Origin: Chitinophaga skermanii
GTDB lineage: Bacteria > Bacteroidota > Bacteroidia > Chitinophagales > Chitinophagaceae
Assembly (NCBI RefSeq): GCF_003259335.1
Contig: NZ_QLLL01000003.1
Coordinates: 558,001-622,000 of the forward strand
Direction of reading: 5' to 3'
Length of the DNA: 64,000 nt
In this document: piece by piece, positions 53,255 through 61,620 of the stretch
Layout of the letters: every line of letters begins with the position of its first letter
Position numbering within the stretch: the first letter of the stretch is position 1
Position numbers and translations under genes: made by a program
Notes under the pieces: model-generated
The model's input: the letters and a program-made list of their open reading frames with translations, nothing else
The model's database searches: none
What the model was told of the DNA's origin: nothing

Positions 53255-55780
53255 ATGCGAACCTTATTCATCCTTTCCCTATTACTCTGTGTTTATACAG
53301 TAGGGCATACAACTGTAATTACTGGGCGAATTACCGACGATAAAAACCAAGTACTTCCATTTGCTACGGTTTTTATCAAAAATACCACCATTGGCACCAC
53401 GGCAAACCAACAAGGCGAATACGTTTTAGATGTACCGCAAGGTAGCCACGTAATTGTTTGCCAATATATGGGCTTTAAAAAACAAGAAATTCCCATTACC
53501 GCCAACGCGCCTAAACAAACGCTTGATATTCATTTAGTGCCGCTTAGCATGCAAATGAAAGAAGTGATCATTAAAAATGGGGGCGAAGATCCTGCTTATG
53601 CCATTATACGACAAGCGATTAAAAAACGTAGTTATTACCAAAGTCAAGTCGATGCGTATACTTGTGATTCTTACCTAAAGAACCTCATGAAACTGCGTGG
53701 TGCACCGAAGAAATTCTTTGGACAGAAGATCGACAAAGACGACCTCGGCGTAGATTCTACCGGTAAAGGCATTGTTTTCTTATCGGAATCTGTAACGAAG
53801 ATTTCCTACCAAAAACCCGGTAAAATGAAACTGGATGTTATCTCCGACCGTGTAAGCGGTGGCGATGGTTACGGTGTTAGTTTCCCAGCGTTTATTAACT
53901 TTTACGACAATAACGTAGAAGCGATTATTTCGCAAATCAACCCACGTGGATTTATTTCCCCGATTAGCGAAAACGCTTTACTGTATTATAAATACCATTA
54001 CGAAGGCAGCTTCCAAGAAGATGGTAAAACGGTGAATAAAATTCAAGTCATTCCAAGAAGAAAACAAGAACCTGTATTCTCAGGCACTATCTTCATTACT
54101 GATGATGACTGGCGTATTCACAGTACCGATTTGTTGTTAACGAAAGAATACCAACTTGAATTAATTGATACATTAAGAATCCGTCAAACGCACATCCCAG
54201 TTGAAAAGAACGTGTGGAGAACGAAAGACCAAGTATTGTATTTCACCATGAAACCATTTGGTTTCAACATTGTGGGTACGAGTGTGAACGTGTATTCGAA
54301 TTATAACTTGCATCCGAACTTCCCGAAGAAGTATTTTGATAAGGTGATCATGAAATATGATACCGCTTCTCAAAAACGTAGTGTGGCGTATTGGGATACT
54401 ATTCGACCTGTTCCATTGGAAAAGGATGAAGCAAAAGACTTCGTAGTAAAAGATAGCACAGCCAAGGCATTCCGCGATTCGATGAAGCTATCGCGGAATA
54501 TAGATTCCCTCAGGAAGAAACAAAAGCCGGTATCGGTCATGAACGTACTATGGAGTGGTGTAACGCGCCGCGATTATTACATGCGTGAAAGCGATAGTTC
54601 ATTAGTAACGAACTATTATACAATGCGCGGCCTTGTAAAATCACTGCAATATAACACAGTGGAAGGTCTAGTACCACGAATCCAAACCAATTTCACTTGG
54701 CCGGTGAAGCGCGGGCAATCTTTAAGCTTAGCCACGGAGTGGCGTTATGGTTTAAGTAATGGTCATTTTAATGCCAACGGTTATTTAACCTACATTCAAC
54801 GAAACGACCAACGCTACCAAAACGCCTATAACCAATGGACATTAGGGGGTGGTAAACGTGTGAACCAATTTAACAAAGCCAATCCAATTAGCCCATTAAT
54901 GAACGCGTTGTACACCTTGTTATTGAAAGAAAACTACATGAAGATTTATGAAAACTACTTCGGTATGTTGGCTTTCGAAAGAAGATGGAGCAGCTCTTTA
55001 CGCATTGGTGCGAACTTGACGTATGAAGATCGTATTCCATTGGAGAACACCACAGATTTCGTCATCTTCAAGAACGATAAGAAATCGTTTACACCGAACC
55101 ACCCGGAAGACTTAGCCAATATTCCATTCGTAAGATCGCAGGCTGTGATGTTTGGATTAAGAGCAAGCTACCAACCGGGCCAGCGTTTCATTGAATACCC
55201 AACGGGCCGGGTTTCCATGGGATCGAAATATCCAACATTCGAGGCTAACTATACGAAAGGTATACCGGATATTTTGGGTAGCGATGTAGATTACGATAAA
55301 TGGCAGTTCTCTGTACACGACGATATGAACTTCAAGTTGTTGGGAACTATGAAATACCGCTTAACAACAGGTGGTTTCATTAATAGCAACGCTGTTACTA
55401 TTCCAGATTTACAACACTTCAACGGCAACCAAGTATTTTATAACACCCGGTATGTAAACAGCTTCCAAATGGCACCGTATTATAAATATAGCAATGCCGC
55501 TAGCTGGTACGGTATGGTGAATATGGAACACCACTTTAATGGACTTTTAACGAATAAAATTCCTTTGTTCAACCGTTTGAAATGGAACTTAGTAGCCGGT
55601 ACGAATATCTTCTATGTAAATAAGGATAACCAGTACTATGAAGTATTTGCAGGCTTGGAAAACATCTTTAAAGTAATTCGTGTAGATGTAGTAGGCGGGT
55701 ATCAAAGTTCTTCTCCCACCCGTGTAGGGGTTAGGGTAGGCTTCGGCGGTATCTTAGGTGGCGCCCTCAATATTGAGTAA
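53255..55780 (+). CDS. DUF5686 outer-membrane protein with carboxypeptidase-like domain
   Basis: 841 residues: signal peptide (1-18), carboxypeptidase-regulatory-like domain (about 20-105, GRITDDKNQVLPFATVFIKNTTIGT), a linker and then a large DUF5686 beta-barrel-like region containing ISQINPRGFISPISENALLYYKYHYEGSF and, at the end, VDVVGGYQSSSPTRVGVRVGFGG. The family is Bacteroidota-specific and predicted to lie in the outer membrane; its function is unknown. The C-terminal strands end in alternating hydrophobic residues, typical of outer-membrane barrels. A bidirectional hairpin follows. Confidence 0.88.
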   Translation: MRTLFILSLLLCVYTVGHTTVITGRITDDKNQVLPFATVFIKNTTIGTTANQQGEYVLDVPQGSHVIVCQYMGFKKQEIPITANAPKQTLDIHLVPLSMQMKEVIIKNGGEDPAYAIIRQAIKKRSYYQSQVDAYTCDSYLKNLMKLRGAPKKFFGQKIDKDDLGVDSTGKGIVFLSESVTKISYQKPGKMKLDVISDRVSGGDGYGVSFPAFINFYDNNVEAIISQINPRGFISPISENALLYYKYHYEGSFQEDGKTVNKIQVIPRRKQEPVFSGTIFITDDDWRIHSTDLLLTKEYQLELIDTLRIRQTHIPVEKNVWRTKDQVLYFTMKPFGFNIVGTSVNVYSNYNLHPNFPKKYFDKVIMKYDTASQKRSVAYWDTIRPVPLEKDEAKDFVVKDSTAKAFRDSMKLSRNIDSLRKKQKPVSVMNVLWSGVTRRDYYMRESDSSLVTNYYTMRGLVKSLQYNTVEGLVPRIQTNFTWPVKRGQSLSLATEWRYGLSNGHFNANGYLTYIQRNDQRYQNAYNQWTLGGGKRVNQFNKANPISPLMNALYTLLLKENYMKIYENYFGMLAFERRWSSSLRIGANLTYEDRIPLENTTDFVIFKNDKKSFTPNHPEDLANIPFVRSQAVMFGLRASYQPGQRFIEYPTGRVSMGSKYPTFEANYTKGIPDILGSDVDYDKWQFSVHDDMNFKLLGTMKYRLTTGGFINSNAVTIPDLQHFNGNQVFYNTRYVNSFQMAPYYKYSNAASWYGMVNMEHHFNGLLTNKIPLFNRLKWNLVAGTNIFYVNKDNQYYEVFAGLENIFKVIRVDVVGGYQSSSPTRVGVRVGFGGILGGALNIE

Positions 55781-55794
55781 ACCCATTTTACTAT

Positions 55795-55839
55795 AAAAAA
55801 TAAAGCCCTCAACAGTAACGTTGGGGGCTTTTATTTTTT
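55795..55839. terminator. Bidirectional terminator between convergent genes
   Basis: AAAAAATAAAGCCC-t-CAAC (55795-55813) pairs with GTTG-g-GGGCTTTTATTTTTT (55820-55839), with long A and T tracts on both sides. It serves the DUF5686 gene and the 43-residue frame on the minus strand, which supports that frame being expressed. Confidence 0.85.
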
Positions 55840-55858
55840 GCTTGCCAAATAATTAGTT

Positions 55859-55990
55859 TTACCTACGACGGTAGGATGCTTTACTAGCTTTTGATTCGTC
55901 TTTTCCAAAGAAATAAGACAACAAACGGTATACCCAAAGGGCAAATACGATGAGGAAGAAGTTGATTACGAAAACGTGCATAACAATCAT
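55859..55990 (-). CDS. 43-residue small membrane protein
   Basis: The minus strand reads ATG at 55990 to TAA at 55859. The peptide begins MIVMHVFVINFFLIVFAL, giving one transmembrane helix (2-27). A basic tail follows with FGKDESKASKASYRRR. The positive tail would stay in the cytoplasm. On the minus strand about 27 bases upstream is TATATTTA, one base from the -7 consensus, and a bidirectional terminator lies right behind. I do not recognise a family, but coding potential, terminator and spacing agree. Confidence 0.6.
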   Translation of the reverse strand: MIVMHVFVINFFLIVFALWVYRLLSYFFGKDESKASKASYRRR

Positions 55991-56166
55991 TTTTAGGGTT
56001 CTTAAATATAGATCTGGTTGATACTTGTTTTTCAAGAATTATGCCAGTCGTGGCACTCATTGATTTACAATCTAAAACAGATACATGATTGAACTTATAC
56101 TTAGAAAATCTTACGCAAGTTGTTTCTAATAAATTAGGTATTGACGCTTTTAAAGGTTTAGTTGCT

Positions 56167-56174
56167 TACCTTTG
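56167..56174 (+). promoter_or_regulatory. Promoter -7 element for trhO
   Basis: TACCTTTG matches TAnnTTTG; TTGAC lies at 56141-56145 as a possible upstream element. The leader would be about 65 nt. Confidence 0.65.
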
Positions 56175-56244
56175 CGTACATTATTTTTAACATAGGACTT
56201 GAAATTTTGTTCAACCGACGTTTGTCCTTAAAATTTCTACAGGT

Positions 56245-57279
56245 ATGGCATTACACAACAGGGTATCTGCTGAGGTATTGAAACAGCAGTTAGCCGAAGA
56301 AACCTTCGAACGTAAAACGGTATCGTTTTACCAGTACGCGAACATCGAGGACCCACAAGCATTTCGCGATCAATTGTACACCCAGTTTTTCAATCTCCAA
56401 GTTTTCGGTAGAATTTACGTAGCACATGAAGGTATTAATGCCCAAATTAGTGTGCCTGCTCACAACTTCGATGCATTCCGAGAAGCGTTGTATTCGCATA
56501 GCTTCTTGCATGGCATTCGTTTGAACGTGGCCGTAGACGATAACGGTAAATCGTTTTGGGTATTGAAAATTAAGGTGCGCGACAAGATTGTGGCCGATGG
56601 TATCGACGACCCGACCTTCAACATTATGAACCGTGGCCAATATTTAGATGCCAAGGGTTTTAACGAGTTGGCCGACGACAAAGACACCATCATCATCGAC
56701 ATGCGTAACCACTATGAGTACGAGGTAGGTCACTTTGAAAATGCCATTGAAATTCCGTCCGACACTTTCCGTGAGCAATTGCCGATGGCAGTTGAAATGA
56801 TGAAAGACAATAAGGACAAGAACATCATTATGTATTGCACTGGCGGTATCCGTTGCGAGAAAGCTTCTGCTTACATGTTGCACAATGGTTTCAAAAACAT
56901 CTATCACCTCGAAGGTGGTATTATCGAGTACACGAACAAAGCACGCCAGCAAGAATTGCCTATCAAATTCAAAGGCAAGAACTTCGTGTTCGATGATCGT
57001 TTAGGGGAAAGAATTGGCGATGAAATTATTAGCCAATGCCATCAATGTGGCGCTCCTTGCGATTCACACACCAACTGTGCCAACGAAGGTTGCCACCTGC
57101 TGTTTATCCAATGTGAAGCTTGTGCTGCAAAGCACCAAGGTTGTTGCAGTGAAGCTTGTCATGATGTAGTACAACTACCGCTTGAAGAACAAGAAAAATT
57201 GCGTAAAGGCATCGACAAAGGACAGATGATTTTCAACAAATCGAAACAGCGATTACGCCCTCGTTTGAACCAGGAATAG
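56245..57279 (+). CDS. trhO: tRNA uridine 5-hydroxylase TrhO (rhodanese-like)
   Basis: A 344-residue cytoplasmic protein of the YceA/TrhO family, which forms 5-hydroxyuridine at the tRNA wobble position in an oxygen-dependent way. The acylphosphatase-like N-domain (about 25-115) contains [19 protein letters not shown]. The rhodanese domain (about 130-240) has the active-site loop [12 protein letters not shown] with Cys198 and Cys204. The C-terminus has a Cys-rich cluster ([14 protein letters not shown] then [16 protein letters not shown]), likely zinc-binding. A terminator hairpin follows. Confidence 0.94.
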   Translation: MALHNRVSAEVLKQQLAEETFERKTVSFYQYANIEDPQAFRDQLYTQFFNLQVFGRIYVAHEGINAQISVPAHNFDAFREALYSHSFLHGIRLNVAVDDNGKSFWVLKIKVRDKIVADGIDDPTFNIMNRGQYLDAKGFNELADDKDTIIIDMRNHYEYEVGHFENAIEIPSDTFREQLPMAVEMMKDNKDKNIIMYCTGGIRCEKASAYMLHNGFKNIYHLEGGIIEYTNKARQQELPIKFKGKNFVFDDRLGERIGDEIISQCHQCGAPCDSHTNCANEGCHLLFIQCEACAAKHQGCCSEACHDVVQLPLEEQEKLRKGIDKGQMIFNKSKQRLRPRLNQE

Positions 57280-57305
57280 GTAGTATTACAACGTATTAAG
57301 CATAA

Positions 57306-57345
57306 AATAAAAACGCGCTCACTTACCGTGTAGCGCGTTTTTTAT
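57306..57345. terminator. Bidirectional terminator after trhO
   Basis: AATAAAAACGCGCT pairs with AGCGCGTTTTTTATT (57306-57345) around a 12-base loop, with A and T tracts. It lies between the convergent trhO and VirJ-like genes. Confidence 0.85.
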
Positions 57346-57360
57346 TACCTGTGATTCCCG

Positions 57361-58056
57361 TTATATTTCGTTTAGAATGGTGCCTCCAATACTACCTGCA
57401 TCCGTATCGTAATGATGGCCGCCTTTCAGTAAAATCATTTTGATATGTGGCGGCAAATTGTTTGAAGGGAATTCCTTCTCTTCATCGCCCCGTAAGATGA
57501 TTGTTTTATAATGATCGGCGCGGTTAATTTCGGCCACTACATCGTATGCATATTTCTTTTGCTTACCCATCATTTGGGAGAGCTTTATTTCAAAGTCGGT
57601 GCTAGTACCGGGCGATAGCATCGCCAATAGTTTTACGCGGCTGGTATAAGCAGATGGTAAGCGGTTAGCCACGAATGGAATTACATCGGCACCGAAAGAA
57701 TAACCTACCAGTACAAAATCGTGCTTATTGAATTGTACCGAATATTTCGCGAGTAAATCGGTTACTAGTTGCGCGGTTTCTATAGGTGTTTTCTTCTTCC
57801 AGAAGTACTTTAAACTATTGATCACTACCACGGGCGAGCCTTTCGCGGCAAAGCCATTGGCCATATCTTGGCTAATTTTCTTCCAACCTCCATCTCCCGT
57901 AATAAACACTACGAGCGGTGCATTGTTGTTTACCACGGGTTGCAGCACCACAATGCCGCTACTATCTTTCAACACTACGGGCACTACAGCGGCAGCCGCA
58001 TGTAAAGGAATATTCAACAATAAAACACCACAGAGGGCGAACAATAGCTTTTTCAT
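57361..58056 (-). CDS. VirJ/AcvB-like alpha/beta hydrolase
   Basis: 231 residues with a signal peptide (1-22). The motif VVFITGDGGWKKISQDMA (49-66), the nucleophile elbow GYSFGAD with Ser120 and a late GGHHYDTDAG with the catalytic His near 216 match the C-terminal domain of VirJ/AcvB proteins. In Agrobacterium and Rhizobium AcvB/AtvA is encoded beside lpiA/mprF and hydrolyses lysyl-phosphatidylglycerol in the periplasm. Here it follows mprF by 12 bases on the same strand, so the same role is likely (inference from family and context). Confidence 0.85.
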   Translation of the reverse strand: MKKLLFALCGVLLLNIPLHAAAAVVPVVLKDSSGIVVLQPVVNNNAPLVVFITGDGGWKKISQDMANGFAAKGSPVVVINSLKYFWKKKTPIETAQLVTDLLAKYSVQFNKHDFVLVGYSFGADVIPFVANRLPSAYTSRVKLLAMLSPGTSTDFEIKLSQMMGKQKKYAYDVVAEINRADHYKTIILRGDEEKEFPSNNLPPHIKMILLKGGHHYDTDAGSIGGTILNEI

Positions 58057-58068
58057 TACAATCGAATT

Positions 58069-60660
58069 TTAAGATTCATCATCGCGCATCACTTGGTTCA
58101 GTGCGCTAGGCAAGAAGAACAAGTCGTAGCTGGATTCGTAAGCGAAGTATACATTTTCCCAGCTTGGATCGAAGCGTTCTTTAAAGTTCCGCAAGCCTTT
58201 GTAATGGCGGAACCGTTTTATTTTTTCATATGCCAACTTGATCGAACGTTCTTGCATGCTTTTCGGTTCTTCTATGCCGGCCATCGGGGCCATGCCCATA
58301 TTTAACTCAGCAATTTGCTTGCTTTTACAATAATCTATAACGGCCAGTAATAACCATTCCGTGGTGCCGTTTTGCTCGTTATTACGCTTGCGAAGCAAGT
58401 CGTACCGCACTTCACTGTTACGGAATACAGGCACTAACTCTACGAATGCTGCCATTACACCGGCTGGCGACATAAGGGCGATAACTGTGTGGTTCCGCAT
58501 AATGTCTTTATCGAACATCCCTTGGCTAAATACCAATTCGCGTTTTTCTCCTTCACCTAACCAATCTTTCGAAACGGCTTCCATTTGTTGTAAAGTATCG
58601 TTGCTAAGTGGCGGTTCGAAGGTTTGCATGGTGTACCCTTTTTTAGTAAGGGTATTACGCGCTGTACGAAGGTTTTGTTTCTTCTTTCCTTCTAAAGAGA
58701 AATTATCTATTACAATTGTTGCTTCTTGGCCAATAACGAAGAACTTCTTTTTAAAAGATTGTAATTGAATTATGTCGGCCTCGCGTACGCGGTAGTAGGC
58801 AGAATGAAGGCCACATTCTTTACAGAATTGTTCAAACGCTGTTAGGATTTCCTTTTTAGCGGCAGCCGTGTTTTCACAAACAGGCATGCCTAGTACAACG
58901 GCGAAACCGTTCGCTATTTTATAACTGATAAACCCGGTTCTTTTTTCGTTGAAGAAGATGAGCTTATCGGGGTATATTTTGAAATAATCTAAGCTAGACA
59001 CACTGTATTGCTGGGCAATTTCCCTGGCTGCCGACAGGTCGGATTGGTCGGTATCTTCATCGAAGATGTAAGGCCTACCGAGCGTGTATAGCAAGAAAGA
59101 AAAAGCACCAATCCCCATAAAGCTGATTAACCGTAAATAGCCTTCACCAAACTTCGTAAGGGGTACGAGTGTATCGTTGCTGAGGAGGAAGAATTGTTGG
59201 AGGGTGAACTGCACCGATTGCATGAAGTTGAAATCGATACCGAAGTGCTTTTTATCGAGGAAATAGAACCCCAATACGCCCATTACCAAAGCCACTACAA
59301 ATACACCAATTGATGTGCGAATTCCCATGGTTCTGCGACCGGGGTCGTTCTTAATCTTGTATTGCGAGCGTGTAATCAATAAGGCAATCAATACAATCGT
59401 TGCATAAATAGCTTCTTCGTAGTCGATATCTTTGAATAAGTGTCCTACCAAGGAAACCATCGTTGTTATGACAGCTACATACCAAGCCGTTTTAGAGCCT
59501 TTTACGAGGTAAGTGGCAGTGAATAGCAGCACCACCCCGGCGAACAGCGTAAGGTCGTTAGAAGCGTGAATGGTTGTTAGTGGAAGGTAACTCTTCAAAG
59601 CGATCATCCGCCATTTAATAGCGGGCGAAAGGGCCGAAACGAGGTTTACGATGCCTAGGATAAAGATCATCCCGGCGGGGAATACCCGTAAAAGCACATT
59701 TTGGCGGCTCCATACGAAGCTAACAATGCCTGCAAGCATCATTAACCAGAAGTTATAGAACCTAAACAAAATTACGATAGCGGCTGCCGAGGCTGTTCCA
59801 AAACCGTATTCCGTTAGAATGAAAGTCACAGCAAGCTCGATGGCACCGATCCCTTTCAATAAAGGCGAAGCTATGAGTAAGATAACCGCCACGGTGTATC
59901 CCAATACGGCGGCTAGGAGCGAGGCGCCGGGTTCTACGGCCGTGATGGCGATATATAATTGGGTAATCCCGATAACTTCAATGAGTACGGCCATGAGTAA
60001 GGCAATCCAAAGGTATTTCTTTGACAAGCCTTCGGCCATCATTTCATCAATGGCGACAAATGCCGCTGGGAACCATTTTTTACAACGTTGATATAACCAT
60101 TTCTTCCGCAGGAAGGAAACGGTACCCCAAGTAATGAGAATAAGAACGGGGAAAGAATACAGCAACTTGATAAATAAAGCTGAATGGGCGGTAGCTGTGA
60201 AGCCCAACCATGCTAGCACGGGTATGCCAACAATAAATACAGATAAGATTCCAACAATGAGGAAAATGGCAGAAGCGAAGTTTACCCGGTAAGTGGGAAT
60301 GCCTTTACGTTCGATAATGCCAGAGAAAAAGGTTTGCGACGTAATACCACCCATAGGGAGAAATACGCCGATGAAATTACGTTTGAGGAATAATTCCAAA
60401 CTACTGGCGAAACTAACATTAGCGCCAACGGCTTTAAAACTGAAAACGTAGGTAAGGGCCATAAGGCCGATGTAGAGCACCGTGCTGGCTAACCCGGCAA
60501 TAAGCGCGGGCCAACTAATTTGTTGCAGGGTGTCGGAAATGGTAGATAGTTCGTGGCGTTCTTGACGGAAGAAATAGAATCCCGCGAAGATGCAGCAAAT
60601 GGCCAACATCTCCTTCCAATAAAATCTTCCCTTAGGAATACGTGCCAATAATTTCTTCAA
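58069..60660 (-). CDS. mprF: Bifunctional phosphatidylglycerol lysyltransferase/flippase MprF
   Basis: 863 residues: an N-terminal polytopic flippase domain (about 15-330), a second membrane block (about 335-540) and a cytoplasmic synthetase domain (about 560-863, DUF2156). In the last are FFNEKRTGFISYKIANGFAVVLG, DLLRKRNNEQNGTTEWLLLAVIDYCKSK and RFDPSWENVYFAYESSYDLFFLP. It transfers lysine (or another amino acid) from tRNA to phosphatidylglycerol and moves the product outward, lowering surface negative charge and raising resistance to cationic peptides. The pairing with a VirJ/AcvB hydrolase suggests controlled turnover. Confidence 0.93.
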   Translation of the reverse strand: MKKLLARIPKGRFYWKEMLAICCIFAGFYFFRQERHELSTISDTLQQISWPALIAGLASTVLYIGLMALTYVFSFKAVGANVSFASSLELFLKRNFIGVFLPMGGITSQTFFSGIIERKGIPTYRVNFASAIFLIVGILSVFIVGIPVLAWLGFTATAHSALFIKLLYSFPVLILITWGTVSFLRKKWLYQRCKKWFPAAFVAIDEMMAEGLSKKYLWIALLMAVLIEVIGITQLYIAITAVEPGASLLAAVLGYTVAVILLIASPLLKGIGAIELAVTFILTEYGFGTASAAAIVILFRFYNFWLMMLAGIVSFVWSRQNVLLRVFPAGMIFILGIVNLVSALSPAIKWRMIALKSYLPLTTIHASNDLTLFAGVVLLFTATYLVKGSKTAWYVAVITTMVSLVGHLFKDIDYEEAIYATIVLIALLITRSQYKIKNDPGRRTMGIRTSIGVFVVALVMGVLGFYFLDKKHFGIDFNFMQSVQFTLQQFFLLSNDTLVPLTKFGEGYLRLISFMGIGAFSFLLYTLGRPYIFDEDTDQSDLSAAREIAQQYSVSSLDYFKIYPDKLIFFNEKRTGFISYKIANGFAVVLGMPVCENTAAAKKEILTAFEQFCKECGLHSAYYRVREADIIQLQSFKKKFFVIGQEATIVIDNFSLEGKKKQNLRTARNTLTKKGYTMQTFEPPLSNDTLQQMEAVSKDWLGEGEKRELVFSQGMFDKDIMRNHTVIALMSPAGVMAAFVELVPVFRNSEVRYDLLRKRNNEQNGTTEWLLLAVIDYCKSKQIAELNMGMAPMAGIEEPKSMQERSIKLAYEKIKRFRHYKGLRNFKERFDPSWENVYFAYESSYDLFFLPSALNQVMRDDES

Positions 60661-60772
60661 CGCAGGTAAAAATGATTGGTAAAAAACAAAAATCGCAAAG
60701 AAAACTGAAAAATGCCCTTAAAAGTTCAGATTAGAATTTTCTAATGCCTTTTTGTTGTAGAAAAATAAACGT

Positions 60773-60816
60773 AAAAAAAATCCGCCCCGCGTTTGATCTT
60801 ATACTAGCAGGGCGGA
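60773..60816 (-). terminator. Intrinsic terminator after the His-rich gene
   Basis: TCCGCCC (60781-60787) pairs with GGGCGGA (60810-60816); the minus strand then has eight T (60773-60780). A second inverted repeat (GAAACCGGT 60829-60837 / ACCGGTTTC 60869-60877) lies just before it. Confidence 0.8.
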
Positions 60817-60925
60817 GTGATTGCGCATGAAACCGGTTAATAAGTTGAATGCAATCCCCTTATGACATACCGGTTTCGCGACCATTCTATCAACCTATAT
60901 GCGAACTAAAACTTCAACAGTGCTA

Positions 60926-61120
60926 CTATTTTTTCTCGGTAGCAGCTGCTTTCTTATGACTTTTATGATGATGGTGAGCAGGTTTTGCCTTATGCTCACC
61001 AGCTTTTGCAGGAGCCGTTTTTTCTGCCTTTGCAGCAGGTTGCGCGGTTTGTGCATTAACAACTGAAACACTAGATACAGCTATGATAGCTGCTGCGAGG
61101 ACGAACATGAGCTTTTTCAT
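60926..61120 (-). CDS. Small secreted His/Lys/Ala-rich protein
   Basis: 64 residues. A clear signal peptide (1-24, SVVNAQ) is followed by a 40-residue low-complexity tail of Ala, Lys, Pro, Thr and His (HKAKPAHHHHKSHKK near 43-57). The mature part is strongly basic. Histidine clusters could bind metals such as zinc, nickel or copper, but no family is recognised. It is followed by a terminator and then mprF, so transcription is separate. Confidence 0.7.
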   Translation of the reverse strand: MKKLMFVLAAAIIAVSSVSVVNAQTAQPAAKAEKTAPAKAGEHKAKPAHHHHKSHKKAAATEKK

Positions 61121-61287
61121 GACATTTCTAATTAGATTGTTAACGAATACGAATACATACTAGGAGGATCACAATGGGAGGGCGTGCTAATGTTTTATGT
61201 ACGTTTTGTTTCCGTTTTTATTGATGTAGTATTGGCCGCCTTTGGGTCCTGTTTGAATTTTTTTGTCGGAAAGATCGTTACTAGCGA

Positions 61288-61542
61288 CTAGCTTTTTTTT
61301 TCTGCTTTCTTTTCAGCTTTTTTTACCGGTGCTTTTGCTACTTCTTTTGTTTCTTTTGCAGCTTGTTTCGTTTCTTTTGTTGTTTCTTTCGCGGTAGATT
61401 TTACTTCTTTTGTTTCTTTTTTCGCTGCAGCTACTTCTTTCTTCGCTTCTTTTTTAGCAGGAGCAGTAGGTGCTTGTGCGAAAGCAAATGTTGTAGTCAA
61501 TGCTAATAATGCGGCAACTGTGCCTGTGATGATCTTTTTCAT
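61288..61542 (-). CDS. Small secreted Lys/Ala/Glu-rich repeat protein
   Basis: 84 residues. Signal peptide 1-23 (TFAFAQ); then a low-complexity helix built on repeats such as KKEAKKEVAAAKKE, TKEVKSTAKETTKETKQAAKETKEV. This heptad-like pattern suggests a long soluble helix or coiled coil in the periplasm; histone- or LEA-like sequences look similar. The gene lies between the His-rich protein and the porin, all on the same strand, but gaps of 167 and 78 bases do not prove a common transcript. Confidence 0.72.
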   Translation of the reverse strand: MKKIITGTVAALLALTTTFAFAQAPTAPAKKEAKKEVAAAKKETKEVKSTAKETTKETKQAAKETKEVAKAPVKKAEKKAEKKS

Positions 61543-61620
61543 TTTGACGTAGTTTTGAAGTAATAAGTGTTAAGAGTAAAAATTTCAAAAATCTGTATGA
61601 TATATTATATACATGCTTAG

